From Yponomeuta sedellus (Eukaryota; Arthropoda; Insecta; Lepidoptera; Yponomeutidae), in NCBI GenBank assembly GCA_934045075.1, contig OW203726.1, positions 1,411,535-1,475,534 of the forward strand: DNA of 64,000 bases. Reading direction: 5' to 3'. The first letter of the stretch is position 1. Each line of letters starts with the position of its first letter. The position numbers and the translations under genes were made by a program. This document shows positions 20,455-30,554 of the stretch, piece after piece. The notes beneath the pieces were generated by a model. That model was given only the letters and a program-made list of their open reading frames with translations. It searched no databases and was not told where the DNA came from.

Positions 20455-20570
20455 TACTTTATTGCACACGAAACATTTAACAGAACTTATCTCTTTCAGA
20501 GATAAGCTCGCATTTGTACATGTTATTTCTTATGTAATGTCCTGATAAATGTTTCGTGTGAAATAAAGTA
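20455..20570. repeat. 116-base long hairpin
   Basis: Arms of 25 bases (20455-20479 and 20546-20570) pair with one mismatch (TACTTTATTGCACACGAAAC at the left). A second perfect 9-bp hairpin (CTTATCTCT ttc AGAGATAAG) lies in the loop. TTTATTGCACACGAAAC looks like the 3' end of a retroposon, so a 5'-inverted mini-insertion is the likely origin. Confidence 0.6.
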
Positions 20571-20583
20571 AAATAATAATAGT

Positions 20584-20955
20584 AGAAGCGCTCGTGACCC
20601 AGGCGAACCGAGTGATTGGAATCAATCACTCGGTTAAGCAACAACAGGCGCGGTCAGGTGCAGGATGGGTGAGCGTCCCGTGACTACCGCTAGTGGCATT
20701 TTTCCGAGCGCTTCCGTGCTTCCCAAGGCACGTTAAGCCGTTGGTGCTGGCTGTCATATAATGGCAATCGTTAAGCCATATCGGAGGCCTTATGGGCGGC
20801 TTGATAACTTCAGACAGTAAGACCCGCCACTGTCTTACAATTTTCGCCCAACCCGGAACTTGGCCCCCGTGGTGGAGTATGGCCTAACCTTCCTGCAATG
20901 CAGGAAGAGAACCGTGCCCCAGCAGTGGGGACATACAACGGTTGATAACGATGGA
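20584..20955 (+). mobile_element. Family D element, full length (reference copy)
   Basis: GAAGCGCTCGTGACCC start, ATTGGAATCAATCACTCGG, AACAACAGGCGCGGTCAGG, GAGCGCTTCCGTGCTTCCC, TTATGGGCGGC, GAGTATGGCCTAACC, and GCCCCAGCAGTGGGGACATA end. About 370 bases with no reading frame. It is the commonest family here, with about a dozen whole or partial copies on both strands. Confidence 0.7.
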
Positions 20956-21214
20956 AGAAACGTTGTTAATCCCTATCGAATGCTCCAGAATAACCGGCCG
21001 TCTCGAGTGACTGGATGAAGTGTTTCCCATCAGTGGGAACACAACGCCCACTGGACTGACCTTTTGCTTTATACGACGGCTGTAAAACTAATCCAGACCT
21101 GTTTACTCAGACGCCAATTAAGCGCGGAAGTGGAGGATTAAGCTGGGGATATTCAAGCTTTTGTAACAGAATTAGGTAGATTGTGGTGACGTAAAACGGC
21201 AGGGGTCAGTAGGA

Positions 21215-21490
21215 AAAGGTTTTGTTCAAAGTAGCGCAGTTTTGTTCAAAGTAAACTGTGGTATAATGAACTAGGTGTCTATTTCGAAATCCAGACTATT
21301 TTGGAGAAAAAATGGACAAAAGAAACTCCAAACTTAGTCTTTTTAAAGTATTAACAGAGTTTACATAATTATTATAAAACATAGAACTCGTGCATTTTAC
21401 TGGCTTTAATTCCAGACAAAATTGTCATCTAAATAATCCTTTATGTTATAGTAGCCCTTTTGGCACATATTCATCGATAGTGTATTTAAA
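21215..21490 (-). repeat. LINE family K 3' end
   Basis: Minus-strand end of the LINE whose coding end is at 51619. It has the complement of the last codons (TTATAGTAGCCCTTTTGG, TTCCAGACAAAATTGTCATC), then TTAACAGAGTTTACATAATT and TTTTGGAGAAAAAATGGACA, and ends AGCGCAGTTTTGTTCAAAGT. It is uninterrupted, and so shows what the copy at 48665/51515 looked like before its insertion. Confidence 0.65.
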
Positions 21491-21939
21491 ATCTTAATAT
21501 TTAATATTGTTACTGACCCGTTCCGTTCCGTTCCGTTCCGTTCCATCTAATGTTATTCCCTACATTCCATTATACGGCTGTACTGCAAAGTCGGTCATTT
21601 AGAACCGACCGACCTAACAAGAGTGTTCTGCAGGCCTAACATGAAGAAGTTTTATCTGTTGCAGACTTACTTTCTACACGAAGGTTCCAGATACTTTTAT
21701 TCGCATGCAGTTCTATTTGTCGAGCGCCGACATAATGTCGAGTCAACACCTGCTAGGAGATCTGAACGTGGGAGAGCGCAAGATTGTCCGATATTTGCTT
21801 AGGACTCAATAACCGAGACAGTCTGTTTGCTATAAACAAAACGATACCTCCTTGAAACAACTTCGAAAGTTTTTCGTTCAATGCAAGTCTTCATACCTGA
21901 AATTCACCTTGCGGTTGCCGGCGTGCGGTCAAATTCTGT

Positions 21940-22200
21940 CCGAAACGTCGATATTCAGCAGAAAACATTGAAAAGATGTAGGCATACGAATCTTAAATCT
22001 AAAATGATTATGGGCGGGGCATTTGCGGTAAGGCGCAAAAACCGCTGGTGGACTAAGGTAGCACTGAACGTTAGCCAAGAACGGATCGTCCATCGGTGGG
22101 CAGACGACATTGTGAACCCGGCTGGGAAACATTAGACTGGACTAACAAAGGACCGAATGTGTTGGCATGAGAGAGAAAAGGCCTATCCCCAACAAGAGGG
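21940..22200 (+). pseudogene. LINE ORF C-terminal relic
   Basis: The plus frame reads MIMGGAFAVRRKNRWWTKV, then VHRWADDIVNPAGKH, a stop, and in the same frame TGLTKDRMCWHEREKAYPQQ. The RW.DDI...AGK(H)W...DR..W...AY motif string is the usual C-terminal tail of insect RTE-like non-LTR polymerases. Two in-frame stops make it a dead fragment. Confidence 0.6.
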
Positions 22201-22244
22201 CTCTGTTTACCTATAGGCTGATTGCATAAAGATAGACAAAGCTA

Positions 22245-22555
22245 TGTTAGCGCGGCGGTAGCCCAGTGGGTAGAACGATGGACTCGGAAGCAGGAGACCT
22301 AGGTTCGATTCCCAGTGCGGGCATGTACCAATCTACCAATGACTATGTTTTACAAGTTATGTATATTTGTGAAATTATAGGAGTAACACCACTAGCAAAT
22401 TTTGAAGGAAAACGTCGTGAGAGACCCTGAGTGTCTAAGGTGTTCAAATACCTCAGCGCTTGAAATTGCCAATCCGCAGTGGGCACGCCTGGTAATTGAG
22501 CCCATACTCTCTCTCTCTCTCTGAGAGAAGGCCGTGTCCTCCAGTGGGACGCCTG
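22245..22555 (+). mobile_element. Family G SINE with tRNA-like head
   Basis: Head GCGGTAGCCCAGTGGGTAGA with B-box GGTTCGATTCCC. Body ACCAATGACTATGTTTT, AGGAAAACGTCGTGAGAGAC, AGCGCTTGAAATTGCC and a CT-rich patch. Ends in AGTGGGACGCCTGTGTG. Confidence 0.65.
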
Positions 22556-22617
22556 TGTGTTCCGTCGCTGGATGACTCTTTTATGCGTTAAGTAGGTACT
22601 GTTTCGTAGTTATGATC

Positions 22618-22681
22618 AGTGGATGCGAAGCGTTCCGTTCCGTTCCGTTCCATTCCGTTACGTACGCTTCGCATCCACTGA
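22618..22681. mobile_element. 64-bp hairpin element with 8-bp flanking repeat
   Basis: CAGTGGATGCGAAGCG at 22618 and its exact complement ending at 22681 enclose CGTTC pentamers. Flanks GTTATGAT and ATTATGAT agree in 7 of 8 positions, which suits a hAT-type target duplication. A second half copy (AGTGGATGCGAAGCGTACG) begins just downstream at 22690. Confidence 0.55.
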
Positions 22682-23024
22682 TTATGATTAGTGGATGCGA
22701 AGCGTACGTTTCGTTACGTTATCTTTTGTGTAGCTTTTAGTGTGCTCATATTTACCAAGATAATATGAATTTCATTCAACTCTATTGTATTTTTAGGGGA
22801 CATTCTGTGTGTATTTGATCCGTCGAACAAAGGGAAAAAGTGGTCCCAGCCTCGCGGAGCACGATGCTGCTGATATTATGACCCGGTATTCTGAAAATGT
22901 ACTGTCGCCCGCATATTTGGGGTACTATTTTTTCATTTCGTTCACCCGCACGGGGGTAAGGGCTCGCAAGTGCGTTCAGTGAACTTAAAAACTAGACTAA
23001 CCGGAACATGGATTATGCAGATAA

Positions 23025-23449
23025 GGCGGGGCGCATGCTAGGACGCAGGCGACGCAGCACGGCGCAGCGCAAAGCAGCGCAGATTTTGTAAAGCATGGAA
23101 CGTCATTGAGCTACGTACCCTGCGGCGCAGGCACGTGCAACGCAGACATGTGTCTGCCCTGCTCTGCGTCTCGTTGTAGTGCCGGCACAGATTTCTGCTC
23201 GACGCGTGCACGTCGAGGCGTGTTTACTAACAATTTTGTTGCGATGACAGAACAATTAATTGAATTAGTTCACTGTGATCATCCAGACTATTCAAAAAAG
23301 ACATTGAATGAATTATTATGGGTGAGAATTGCCAAGCAATGGAGCGAATAGTTGCGTCGCAGCATGCGGTGGGGGCATATGTTTGCCTCAACTGCCCTGC
23401 CCTGTACTGAACTGTGCTGCGTCGTTTGCGTCTCAGCATGCGCCCAGCC
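23025..23449. mobile_element. 425-bp PIF/Harbinger-like element carrying a MADF fragment
   Basis: Ends are inverted repeats of about 38 bp: left GGCGGGGCGCATGCTAGGAC, right the complement of GGCTGGGCGCATGCTGAGAC, both continuing GC..ACGACGCAGCAC. Flanks are TAA (23022-23024) and TTA (23450-23452), close to the TWA target of PIF/Harbinger elements. Inside is a 35-codon frame with MADF-like features. The interior is far more GC-rich than the surroundings. Confidence 0.65.
23244..23351 (+). pseudogene. Truncated MADF-domain ORF inside the Harbinger-like element
   Basis: From the ATG at 23244 the frame reads MTEQLIELVHCDHPDYSKKT, NELLWVRIAKQWSE and a TAG stop. LIELV..HPDY......LW..IA..W follows the MADF (Myb/SANT-like) pattern found in the accessory DNA-binding protein of PIF/Harbinger transposons and in insect host factors. 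The normal LYD segment between LIELV and the DY is missing and the domain is less than half length. An upstream in-frame extension (from 23106) is cysteine-rich and unlike MADF. A captured, broken fragment is likely. Confidence 0.5.
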
Positions 23450-23459
23450 TTAGGTTAAG

Positions 23460-23990
23460 TTAGAGACCGCGCAGGACAAAGTCACGTGGCGAATACTTGT
23501 GTCGCAGGCCAAGACCCACTTCGGGTCGCAGAGCCAGCGAAGTAATATTAGATAAAAGTTTCTGTTTCATGAAACTTCAACACAACCACTTGAAATGGGC
23601 CCATACAAAAATATCCTGTATTATAGTAAACAGCAAAGATAGTACAAAGTCGCGTAATAATATATAAATAATAGAGTCACGCGTTTTGTGACTTTAAAAT
23701 GTCACAATTTGACATTTAATGTACTGGAAACTCGCGATTTCTTACAACGAGGACTAATCGAAGAAACAAACGAAACGAAAAAAGCGTATTATTTTGATTT
23801 GATTACAGTTTTGGAGTAGCTTTAGATGTTTGGATTTGGGAAGCTTGGCAGATATGTTAAGGAATATTCATATCAGGCAACATCAATTGTGTTTGCTGAG
23901 TTACACTTAACCCAAATACGTTTTTAGAAGTAGGTTCATAAACTGTGAGCTGCGATGTGAACGATACAAATAATGCTTTGTTGATTTTTT
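23460..23990. other. No gene seen
   Basis: Includes a patch similar to 48355-48400 (GGCCAAGACCCACTTCGGGTC against GAAGCCAAGACTTTGGGTC), so part of it is likely repeat. Otherwise unassigned. Confidence 0.3.
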
Positions 23991-23999
23991 ATCATACTT

Positions 24000-24212
24000 C
24001 GCAAGGCACGTCATGTATTGGCAGTCGTTAAGCATTGTTAGAGGCCTTATGGGCGACTTGATAACTTCTGACAGTAAGGCCTGCTACTGTCTTACAATCC
24101 TCCCTCAACTCGGACTTGGTCCCCATGATGGAGTATAGCCTAACCTTCTTGTGATGCATAAAGAGACCCGTGCCCCAGTAGTGGGGACATACAAGTGTTG
24201 ATATCGATGGTT
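24000..24212 (+). repeat. Family D 3' half
   Basis: GCAAGGCACGTCATGTATTGG through CCCAGTAGTGGGGACATACA. The head and first third are missing. Confidence 0.6.
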
Positions 24213-24219
24213 TTTTTTA

Positions 24220-25120
24220 TGAAGCCTATGGTTCAAGAAGGCTCAAGGTCGCACAACGCGCCATGGAGAGAGCTATGTTAGGATTTTCACTGAGAATAGT
24301 GTAAAGAATAGTGAACTCAGAAATGGGTAAAATCTTCTGACAAATGATGTTTTAGGCTGTATTTGCTGATAAGGGACAAGGGACAGATTTGTATCATTAA
24401 AACCATTCTATAGGTGAGGTTCTGCAACTATTCAATTCAAACAGTGAATATGCGTACACCCAAAACTCACATTTATCTCGTGAGGTAAAGGTATACTGGA
24501 GATTAGAAATAATGATGTCACCAGATCCTCTCCAGGGTAACGAGATGGAAATTACTCGTAAATGCGTGGTAAGGCCTCAGTTTTATGTAGGATGTCGCAT
24601 AACGCGTAGTCTACGATCCCATATAGCTAAAACTTACATATTATTATATCAAGTGGGTTGACTTTATTTGATATACATCAGGACTGACAGGCATAGAAAA
24701 TATATTTCTTTAACTTTTTTTTAAATTTTTATTCTAACCCAATTAGTCAGTAATTGGACTTTAAGTAGTTTGCAGCTTCAGTGGTGGAAAGGTTTGTTCT
24801 TGCAATCATTGGCATATTTTTTTTAATACTTAATAGTCAGTTGTAACCAGGGGGTCTCCAAAATGCATAGTTTTTCAATTGAGTCATATTAGTCCGGTAA
24901 TGGTCGTTTCATTCACACTATCGGTAGTCTAGTTACCAAGCGCAGTGCGATGGTACCTATAACCCGTGCTACTTAACTCGGCGCTATTGCTGTATGACAT
25001 TGCACTGCTAATGCTTTGCGACTACCAAATTGAGGCAAATAACAACCATTGTCGTGCTTATATCATTCTATTGAAAAACTATGTAAATTATATACTCTAG
25101 GGCCTGGTTCATGTATCATG
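24220..25120. other. No gene seen
   Basis: About 900 bases of AT-rich sequence without placeable repeats or reading frames. Confidence 0.35.
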
Positions 25121-25138
25121 AAACTACAATCTGTAGTT

Positions 25139-25846
25139 ATATTATTTTTAATGCACTAACCCGTGCTAAGGATAATTTTAAAAACCTATTAATCGACTAC
25201 CGGCATCAGTGAAATTTTGAACCTCCTTACAAATACTCTCTGTATTACTTACAATTTAATGTTAGTCCTTCTAACCCTTCTTTAGTATTGGTCAGTACTA
25301 CTAGGAGGGTGTATGTAAACATTAAAATTCTGGCTATTTATAAACATACTTATAAATCTTGGTCAGTACTACTAGGAGGGATATGTAATACAAAGAATAT
25401 TGTAAAGAGGTTCGAAATTTCACTGATGCCGGTGAGTGGCCCATTCGCTCAGTTGGAAAGAGCGCTGGCACGGATAGCCAGAGTGCTTAGTGCGAGTTTG
25501 ACAGATCCAATCGAATAACTTTACTACCGCGTTAATCGAGCATTGAGTAGTGAGTATGAGTAAGTTAACCGTTCGAACTGGCAAAGCGCTGTCACAGTAC
25601 AACTCGCACTCGCGTTTATTCGTGTTTTGGCTGGTACACGTGTTCACTTCTCAACGTATACCATTACAACTCGCACTCAGCAATTTTACTTTCCATACTT
25701 GTCGCTAGGTGGCGCTTCCTCGATGCCATAGAAATATGAGTTTACGTTAACCCGATCGAGTAGTTAAAAAACTCGCACTAAGCACTCTGAGGTCGCGGGT
25801 TTGAATCCCGGCATGGGTGGAGTTTTTAACCTCTAAATAGATTTTT
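25139..25846 (-). mobile_element. Family A SINE with body inversion and a MITE inside its tRNA
   Basis: Target duplication ACAATCTGTAGTT (25126-25138, 25847-25859). The tail and part of a body lie at the left, and a second body in the opposite orientation at the right. The tRNA-like part of the right body is interrupted by the MITE at 25479-25789. A 22-base direct repeat (TTGGTCAGTACTACTAGGAG...) at 25288 and 25359 brackets a further 50-base piece at the junction. Confidence 0.7.
25479..25789. mobile_element. MITE, second copy, nested in SINE A
   Basis: CAGAGTGCTTAGTGCGAGTT at the left and its exact 21-base complement at the right. It breaks the SINE consensus GATAGCCAGAGGTCGCGGG inside AGCCAGAGG, so the MITE is younger. 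The junction leaves GAG on both sides but no longer clear duplication. Confidence 0.75.
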
Positions 25847-26004
25847 ACAATCTGTAGTTTATTATGAGGTACCTTGCGTAGCAGAGTCTACTGGTTAATC
25901 GACTTTGTCATAGTAAACCACGAATTGCAATTGTAAGAAACAGGACTCAAGCAGGGACATCTTAAACATGGAAATAGACACAGGTTAAAGGCATTACAAA
26001 TCAA

Positions 26005-26090
26005 TGACGTCGGTTTCCAACGAGAATCAAACCCACAACTTCTATGTTGGTGGTCATCGTGTCGACCGCTATACCGACGAGGCAGACTAG
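26005..26090 (-). repeat. tRNA-like SINE head
   Basis: The complement has B-box GGGTTTGATTCTCG and an A-box-like region TATAGCGGTCGACACG. Pairing is weak; no tRNA function is expected. Confidence 0.35.
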
Positions 26091-26227
26091 ATTTATTTAC
26101 GCATTTTTATGGTTTTAGACAGATAGATAGAATATTACACACATAAATTTTAGGTTTTAGCCTTACAACACAGAATAATGATAACTTCATTATTCTTTGT
26201 TATATTATAAATGTAAGGTTTCAAGAC

Positions 26228-26512
26228 TGTTGGACTTTCAATATCTGCCTCGTCGTCAGGCTATACCAGTCCCCTGCTGTACATAGCCATCCCATAAAGA
26301 GCGCCACGTTGTGCTATCATAGGGGTAATGCCCATAAACCCCACGCTGGGCATGCGGGTTGGGGATCGCAGTTTAGTGGAATTGTACTGCAGGGGGCGAT
26401 GCTGCCCACCCCCCGGTTTGTGCTCCTTAGTCGCCTTTTACGACACCCGCGGGAAGAATTGGGTTGGTGCTATTCTCTAGGCCGACACCACACAGCACAA
26501 TAATATCTGCCT
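26228..26512 (-). mobile_element. Element E2, longest copy
   Basis: On the minus strand: GTGGTGTCGGCCTAGAGAAT, CCCGCGGGTGTCGTAAAAGG, CCCCAACCCGCATGCCCAGC, then a decayed form of the 3' end GGCTATGTCCAGCAGTGGAC. No reading frame. It shares only its last 40-50 bases with the LINE end at 39253, so it is either a SINE using that LINE's tail or an internally deleted LINE. Confidence 0.6.
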
Positions 26513-26717
26513 AATTTAATTGAATCACTGATGAGCTAAACTTGTCTACCTTCACCTGCGGCAATCGGGCGTAAGTTTATGTAGGTATTACCTACCACTT
26601 GCAACTTTTATCTATGTCGGATCTTATTCTAAACCAGCCACACTCAACTTTCGGCCCGTTAGTGCAGCATTTTTAGTATAACAGTAGTATTTTATTGACA
26701 ACGGTAATGTTCCAAAA

Positions 26718-27075
26718 ATAAGATAAGATAAGAATATTCTTTATTGTATACCGGAAAATTGATTCAGAACAGCAGATACAGAAGATAAGATACAATTGGC
26801 GGCCTTATTGCTAATAGCAATTTCTTCCAGGCAACCTCAAATCGGAGAATTTGCCGAAGGAGAAATAGACACGGGTAGTCGGTAAAAATATTAATAAGTA
26901 TTAATAAACATACGTATACGTAATAATAAACTTACATAAATCATACTTGAATACTATAAATACCTATATACACATACTTACATAAATAGTGACTTATATA
27001 ACAAATGTGTTAGAAACAGGTGATATACCTACATGTATATGAAAGGAAATTAATGAATACTTACAGCAAAATAAG
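26718..27075 (-). mobile_element. 3' untranslated region and (TTATC)n tail of the Jockey-type LINE
   Basis: Follows the coding end at 27076. On the minus strand it closes with GGTATACAATAAAGAATATT and TTATCTTATCTTATTTT. The same 3' end, without coding sequence, is found at 57175-57320 and in part at 31190 and 190. Confidence 0.6.
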
Positions 27076-27534
27076 TTACTTAGAGAGAAGGAATTCCATT
27101 ACTCTGGTTTTAAATATAGCCGGAGATGGGGAGCGTCTTATCGCAACCGGCAGGTCATTCCACAGCCGGGCGGCCCTTACGGTAAACGAGCTACTGAAGA
27201 ACCCCGTCGTGTGACTTGGTGTCTTCAGTGCTAAACTCTGGTCGGATCGTAGTGCCCGGCTGTGGGAGTCACTGAGGAAGCTAAAGCGCTCTTTAAGGTA
27301 AAGCGGAGTGGCTGGGTTAAACAGCACTGAGTACAGCAGCGAAAGGATATGAGCATTCCTGCGGAGGCAGATGGGGAGCCACTTGAGCTTAGTGCGATAT
27401 TCAGAAACGTGGTCATATTTGCGTAAGCCAAATATAAACCTTATAGCAAAGTTTTGGAGGCGCTCAAGTTTATTTAGTTGCTCTTCAGTTAAATCTAGAT
27501 AGCTGGCATCAGCATAGTCGAGGATAGGTAGCAA
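27076..27534 (-). pseudogene. Jockey-type LINE polymerase, C-terminal 150 residues
   Basis: Open frame of 152 codons. It reads MLPILDYADASYLDLTEEQL, NKLERLQNFAIRFIFGLRKY, DHVSEYRTKLKWLPI..RR, then YLKERF and SSFTVRAARLWNDLPVAIRR, FKTRVMEFL. This is the post-palm region and tail of Jockey/CR1-group reverse transcriptases, normally the end of an ORF2 of about 900 residues. The catalytic YADD part lies further upstream in an intact element and is absent: a 5'-truncated copy with an open frame, so fairly young. The 5' limit abuts another LINE end at 27545. Confidence 0.8.
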
Positions 27535-27544
27535 AAATAATGTA

Positions 27545-28140
27545 GTTCTATTATAAAGATAAAGATAAAGAACTTTATTTGTAAAACATGAGTGTGTAAA
27601 GATGTAGTGGTTAAGTTTCGTACAGCATGTTTTGCCTTATGAGGCGTACAAATATTTGATATAAAGAAATTAAAATTAAAATGTCAACCAAAGATAACTA
27701 CTTAATAAGATTAAATGTCAAGCAAAGGTTAATATAAATAAGTCATTAAAATTAAAATTAAAGCAATACTATGGAATAAAGAAATAATAATAATTACAAA
27801 TGTCAAAAAAAAAAAACTATACATTAAACACGTCAAAAAGTCTGAGAGGGTCACCGGAAATTACAAATTGTCCATATTATTAATATAAATAGCTATGTAG
27901 TAATTATTATTTTTCTGTCAGATATTCAAGCACTGTGTAATAGCATTTTTCACTTAATAACTTTTTTAGCTTTAGTTTGAACAGGCCTATTTCCAACTCT
28001 CGCAGGGCACTCGGCAGCTTATTATATATTGCAGATCCCATGCAAAATATACTTTTGGACATTAGTGCGGTATTTGCTCTACGTAAACATACTTTAGTTT
28101 CGTCCCTTTGCATTCTTTGACTGACTTGTGAAACTGGTTT
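27545..28140 (-). pseudogene. Second LINE end: ORF C-terminus and 3' UTR
   Basis: 27907-28113 encodes VCLRRANTALMSKSIFCMGS, YNKLPSALRELE, FKLKLKKLLSEKCYYTVLEY and a stop. The .YN.LP......FK..LK..L....YY...EYL pattern is the C-terminus of insect CR1/Jockey-like polymerases. The untranslated end continues to 27545 and finishes in (TTATCT)-like units with AATAAAGTTCTTTATC. 5'-truncated. Confidence 0.65.
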
Positions 28141-28619
28141 AAAAATGTGCGGATTTGATTTCTATTTCTATTTCCTATTTCACTCGCTCATTTTCATAGG
28201 AGGCATGGATAATTCACTTACTGTTACTTCATTTATTTCTTTATTTACTACAACTTCGGTATAATCTCAACAAGATGGCACGTGCCCCTAGAAAACTATG
28301 CAAATTTCTAATAACTTTTTTTAAATAACCAATTTTAGAAAGGATTAAAAACTTGCAGTGTAAAAATTTGAAGAACGAATTTTATCGCTTGAGTTGATGG
28401 ATTTTGAAAAGAAAATAAAAGGGACCTCAGCTGTAGCACTGTCCTGCTGTTATTAGTGTTTTCTTTATGTCCTGTCCATATATTTAACGTATATTGACAC
28501 ATGTAATATACATTTTCTTATATTTTTTATATGTATATTCTTTGTATGTATCTATTGATAGTTTAAATTAAACATGTAATTTAAGTTAAGCACTAATTAT
28601 TCTGATTGTATGTAAATCT

Positions 28620-28810
28620 TCTTCCTTCTCCAGTACATTGCTCCAGTCCATGCAAAGGTTTTACAAACGAGATGATTTGTAGTGATAAAGCCGCAGTCTG
28701 TACTCTTAGGTTAAAAAATATTTGTGTGATATTTTTTTTTGTATAATAATTTTTTTTTATAAATAATAAATTTTTGTGTTCGCTATCTATCTATGTATCT
28801 TATCTATCTA
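28620..28810 (+). repeat. LINE M 3' end
   Basis: CTTCTCCAGTACATTGCTCC, CAGTCTGTACTCTTAGGTTA, then a T-rich break and TATCTATCTATGTATCT. It matches the lead-in of the giant tract at 48940. Confidence 0.55.
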
Positions 28811-28814
28811 TCAA

Positions 28815-29485
28815 TCTATCTTACGGGGTTGCAGACGACGGTTTGAGAGTACCATTCAGTAAATACGTTGACCAAAATCTACCTCTGTGATACAAATCAT
28901 ATGAACTTTAAAACAAATGTATCATTTTTAGTTTTAAAAAGTTTTGTTTTATTGTAAGTTATGTTATAGTTACATAGTGTAGGATTAGCTTAAATAATAT
29001 ATTGGGTAGGCAGGTGGGTTAGGAAAGGGGTAATAGTACCTAGGGACTATGAGGCCCAGGCAAAAAGGGTTGAGTATCGCTGGCCTACATTGATAGACTC
29101 GTAACGAGAGCTGAGTAAACTAAACTTGTTAACCCACAAGCGTCGAGCGTACCTCGCTTGATTAGCTAGTTGATACCCCTACTAGAGGACTATCCACATT
29201 ACAACGGTTCGGTGACATGCGGGCGCGAGGAGACAAGCTAAAATAAACCTTAAATGCATACTAAGTTAAGGATTACAATTCTTTTTTTAAGTAGCCTATC
29301 AACAATCCACTCGAGGGCACAGGCCTTCTCTAAGAAAGAGAGAGAGTGTATGGAATTGCCAGGCTTCGATATAAACCCATGTATATCCCCAGTGCATACA
29401 AAACGGGTTATTGAGTCCTATAATTCTACATGTGTATTTCTATTTATACCAGTCAGAAGTAATAAGCCACCCATAGGGCCTCTCT
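28815..29485. other. No gene seen
   Basis: No reading frame with family features and no placeable repeat. Confidence 0.35.
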
Positions 29486-29489
29486 TCAC

Positions 29490-30045
29490 TACTGCCATTA
29501 CATAAGCCGGCACCAACGGCTTAACGTGCCTTGCGAAGCACGGAAATGCTCGGAAGAATGCCAATAGCGTTAGTCACGGGACGGTCACCCATCCCGCACC
29601 TGACCACGATTATTGTTGCTTCTTCTTCAGGCTTCATTAGTCCACTGCTGGACATAGCCCTCCCCTATCGACCGCAAGGCTGTGCTATCATTGGGGGTTA
29701 CCTAATGCCCATAATCCCCACGCTGGGCATGCGGGCTGGGGATCGCAGTTTGGTGGAATTTTACTGCAGGGGCGCTGCTGCCCACCCCCCGATTCCCTAT
29801 GTATTCCTTAGTCGCCTTTTACGAAACCCGCGGGAAGAATTTGAAAAACCTATTTAGAGGCTAAAAATTCCGCCCATTCCGGGACTCGAACCCGCGACCT
29901 CTGGCTAACCGTACCAGCGCTCTCCCAACTCCCGGATGACCACGGGACCACGGCACCTGAAAAAGTGCCAAAACGTCGGAAAATTGTAAAAATGTAATAA
30001 ACGAGCATAAATCCGTATAAAAACTGTTTTAATTTTATTATTGCT
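29490..30045. repeat. Mosaic of four repeat pieces: D, E2, A, P1
   Basis: 29490-29615 is a family D piece (complement; GCCTTGCGAAGCACGGA). 29617-29845 is E2 in reverse (GGACATAGCCCTCCCC, GCCTTTTACGAAACCCGCGG). 29846-29935 is the first part of family A, from its fixed start AAAAACCTATTTAGAGGC to the anticodon arm. 29940-30045 is a P1 end (CACGGCACCTGAAAAAGTGCC). The 108-residue frame 29531-29857 crosses these joints and is not a gene. Confidence 0.6.
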
Positions 30046-30430
30046 TAATTTTACAGAAAAGAAATAAAAACCAAAAATTGTGTGATGACGTCACATATAC
30101 GGTGGAATGAGGAGGTACCGTTGCCTACTTTTAAAAATGATATGACAGATATCATTTTCAATTTTCAATTTGAGAAATTACTTTTCCTTTCCTCAATTCC
30201 AATGGTTTTTAAAAAGGCGGCAAGGGTGTTAGTATTATTAAGCCATAATTGTGTAACGCCATTTGGCGGTTACGTCCTTTTAGAATAAGACGAAATTCAA
30301 ACAGAAAATTATGAATGAAAATCATCGAATTTCCGAAAATAAAAAAATATGGGTCGTTTTATTTCGCATCTAGTTTCCTTTAAGACACTAAAATACGTAT
30401 GCTAAAAAATTTAAATGTTGTCAATTCTAG

Positions 30431-30552
30431 TCTAATACTATCTCCGACATATTTTGAACCATAAACGGCAAATCATTTACATATACGAGGAAGAGGAACG
30501 GCCCCAAAATCGACCCTGTGGCACTCCTATCTTGACCTCTGACCCTGAAGAT
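30431..30552 (-). pseudogene. LINE reverse transcriptase palm fragment
   Basis: The minus strand reads SGSEVKIGVPQG, then after a one-base loss ILGPFLFLVYVNDLPFMVQN. GVPQGS.LGP..F..Y.NDLP is motif 4 of non-LTR reverse transcriptases (Jockey/CR1/I group). The frameshift within the motif shows it is dead. No flanking coding sequence was found. Confidence 0.7.
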
Positions 30553-30554
30553 TT

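Noticed and set aside
27020..27214. 64-codon plus-strand frame over the Jockey-type LINE
   Set aside because: Antisense shadow of the 152-codon polymerase frame.
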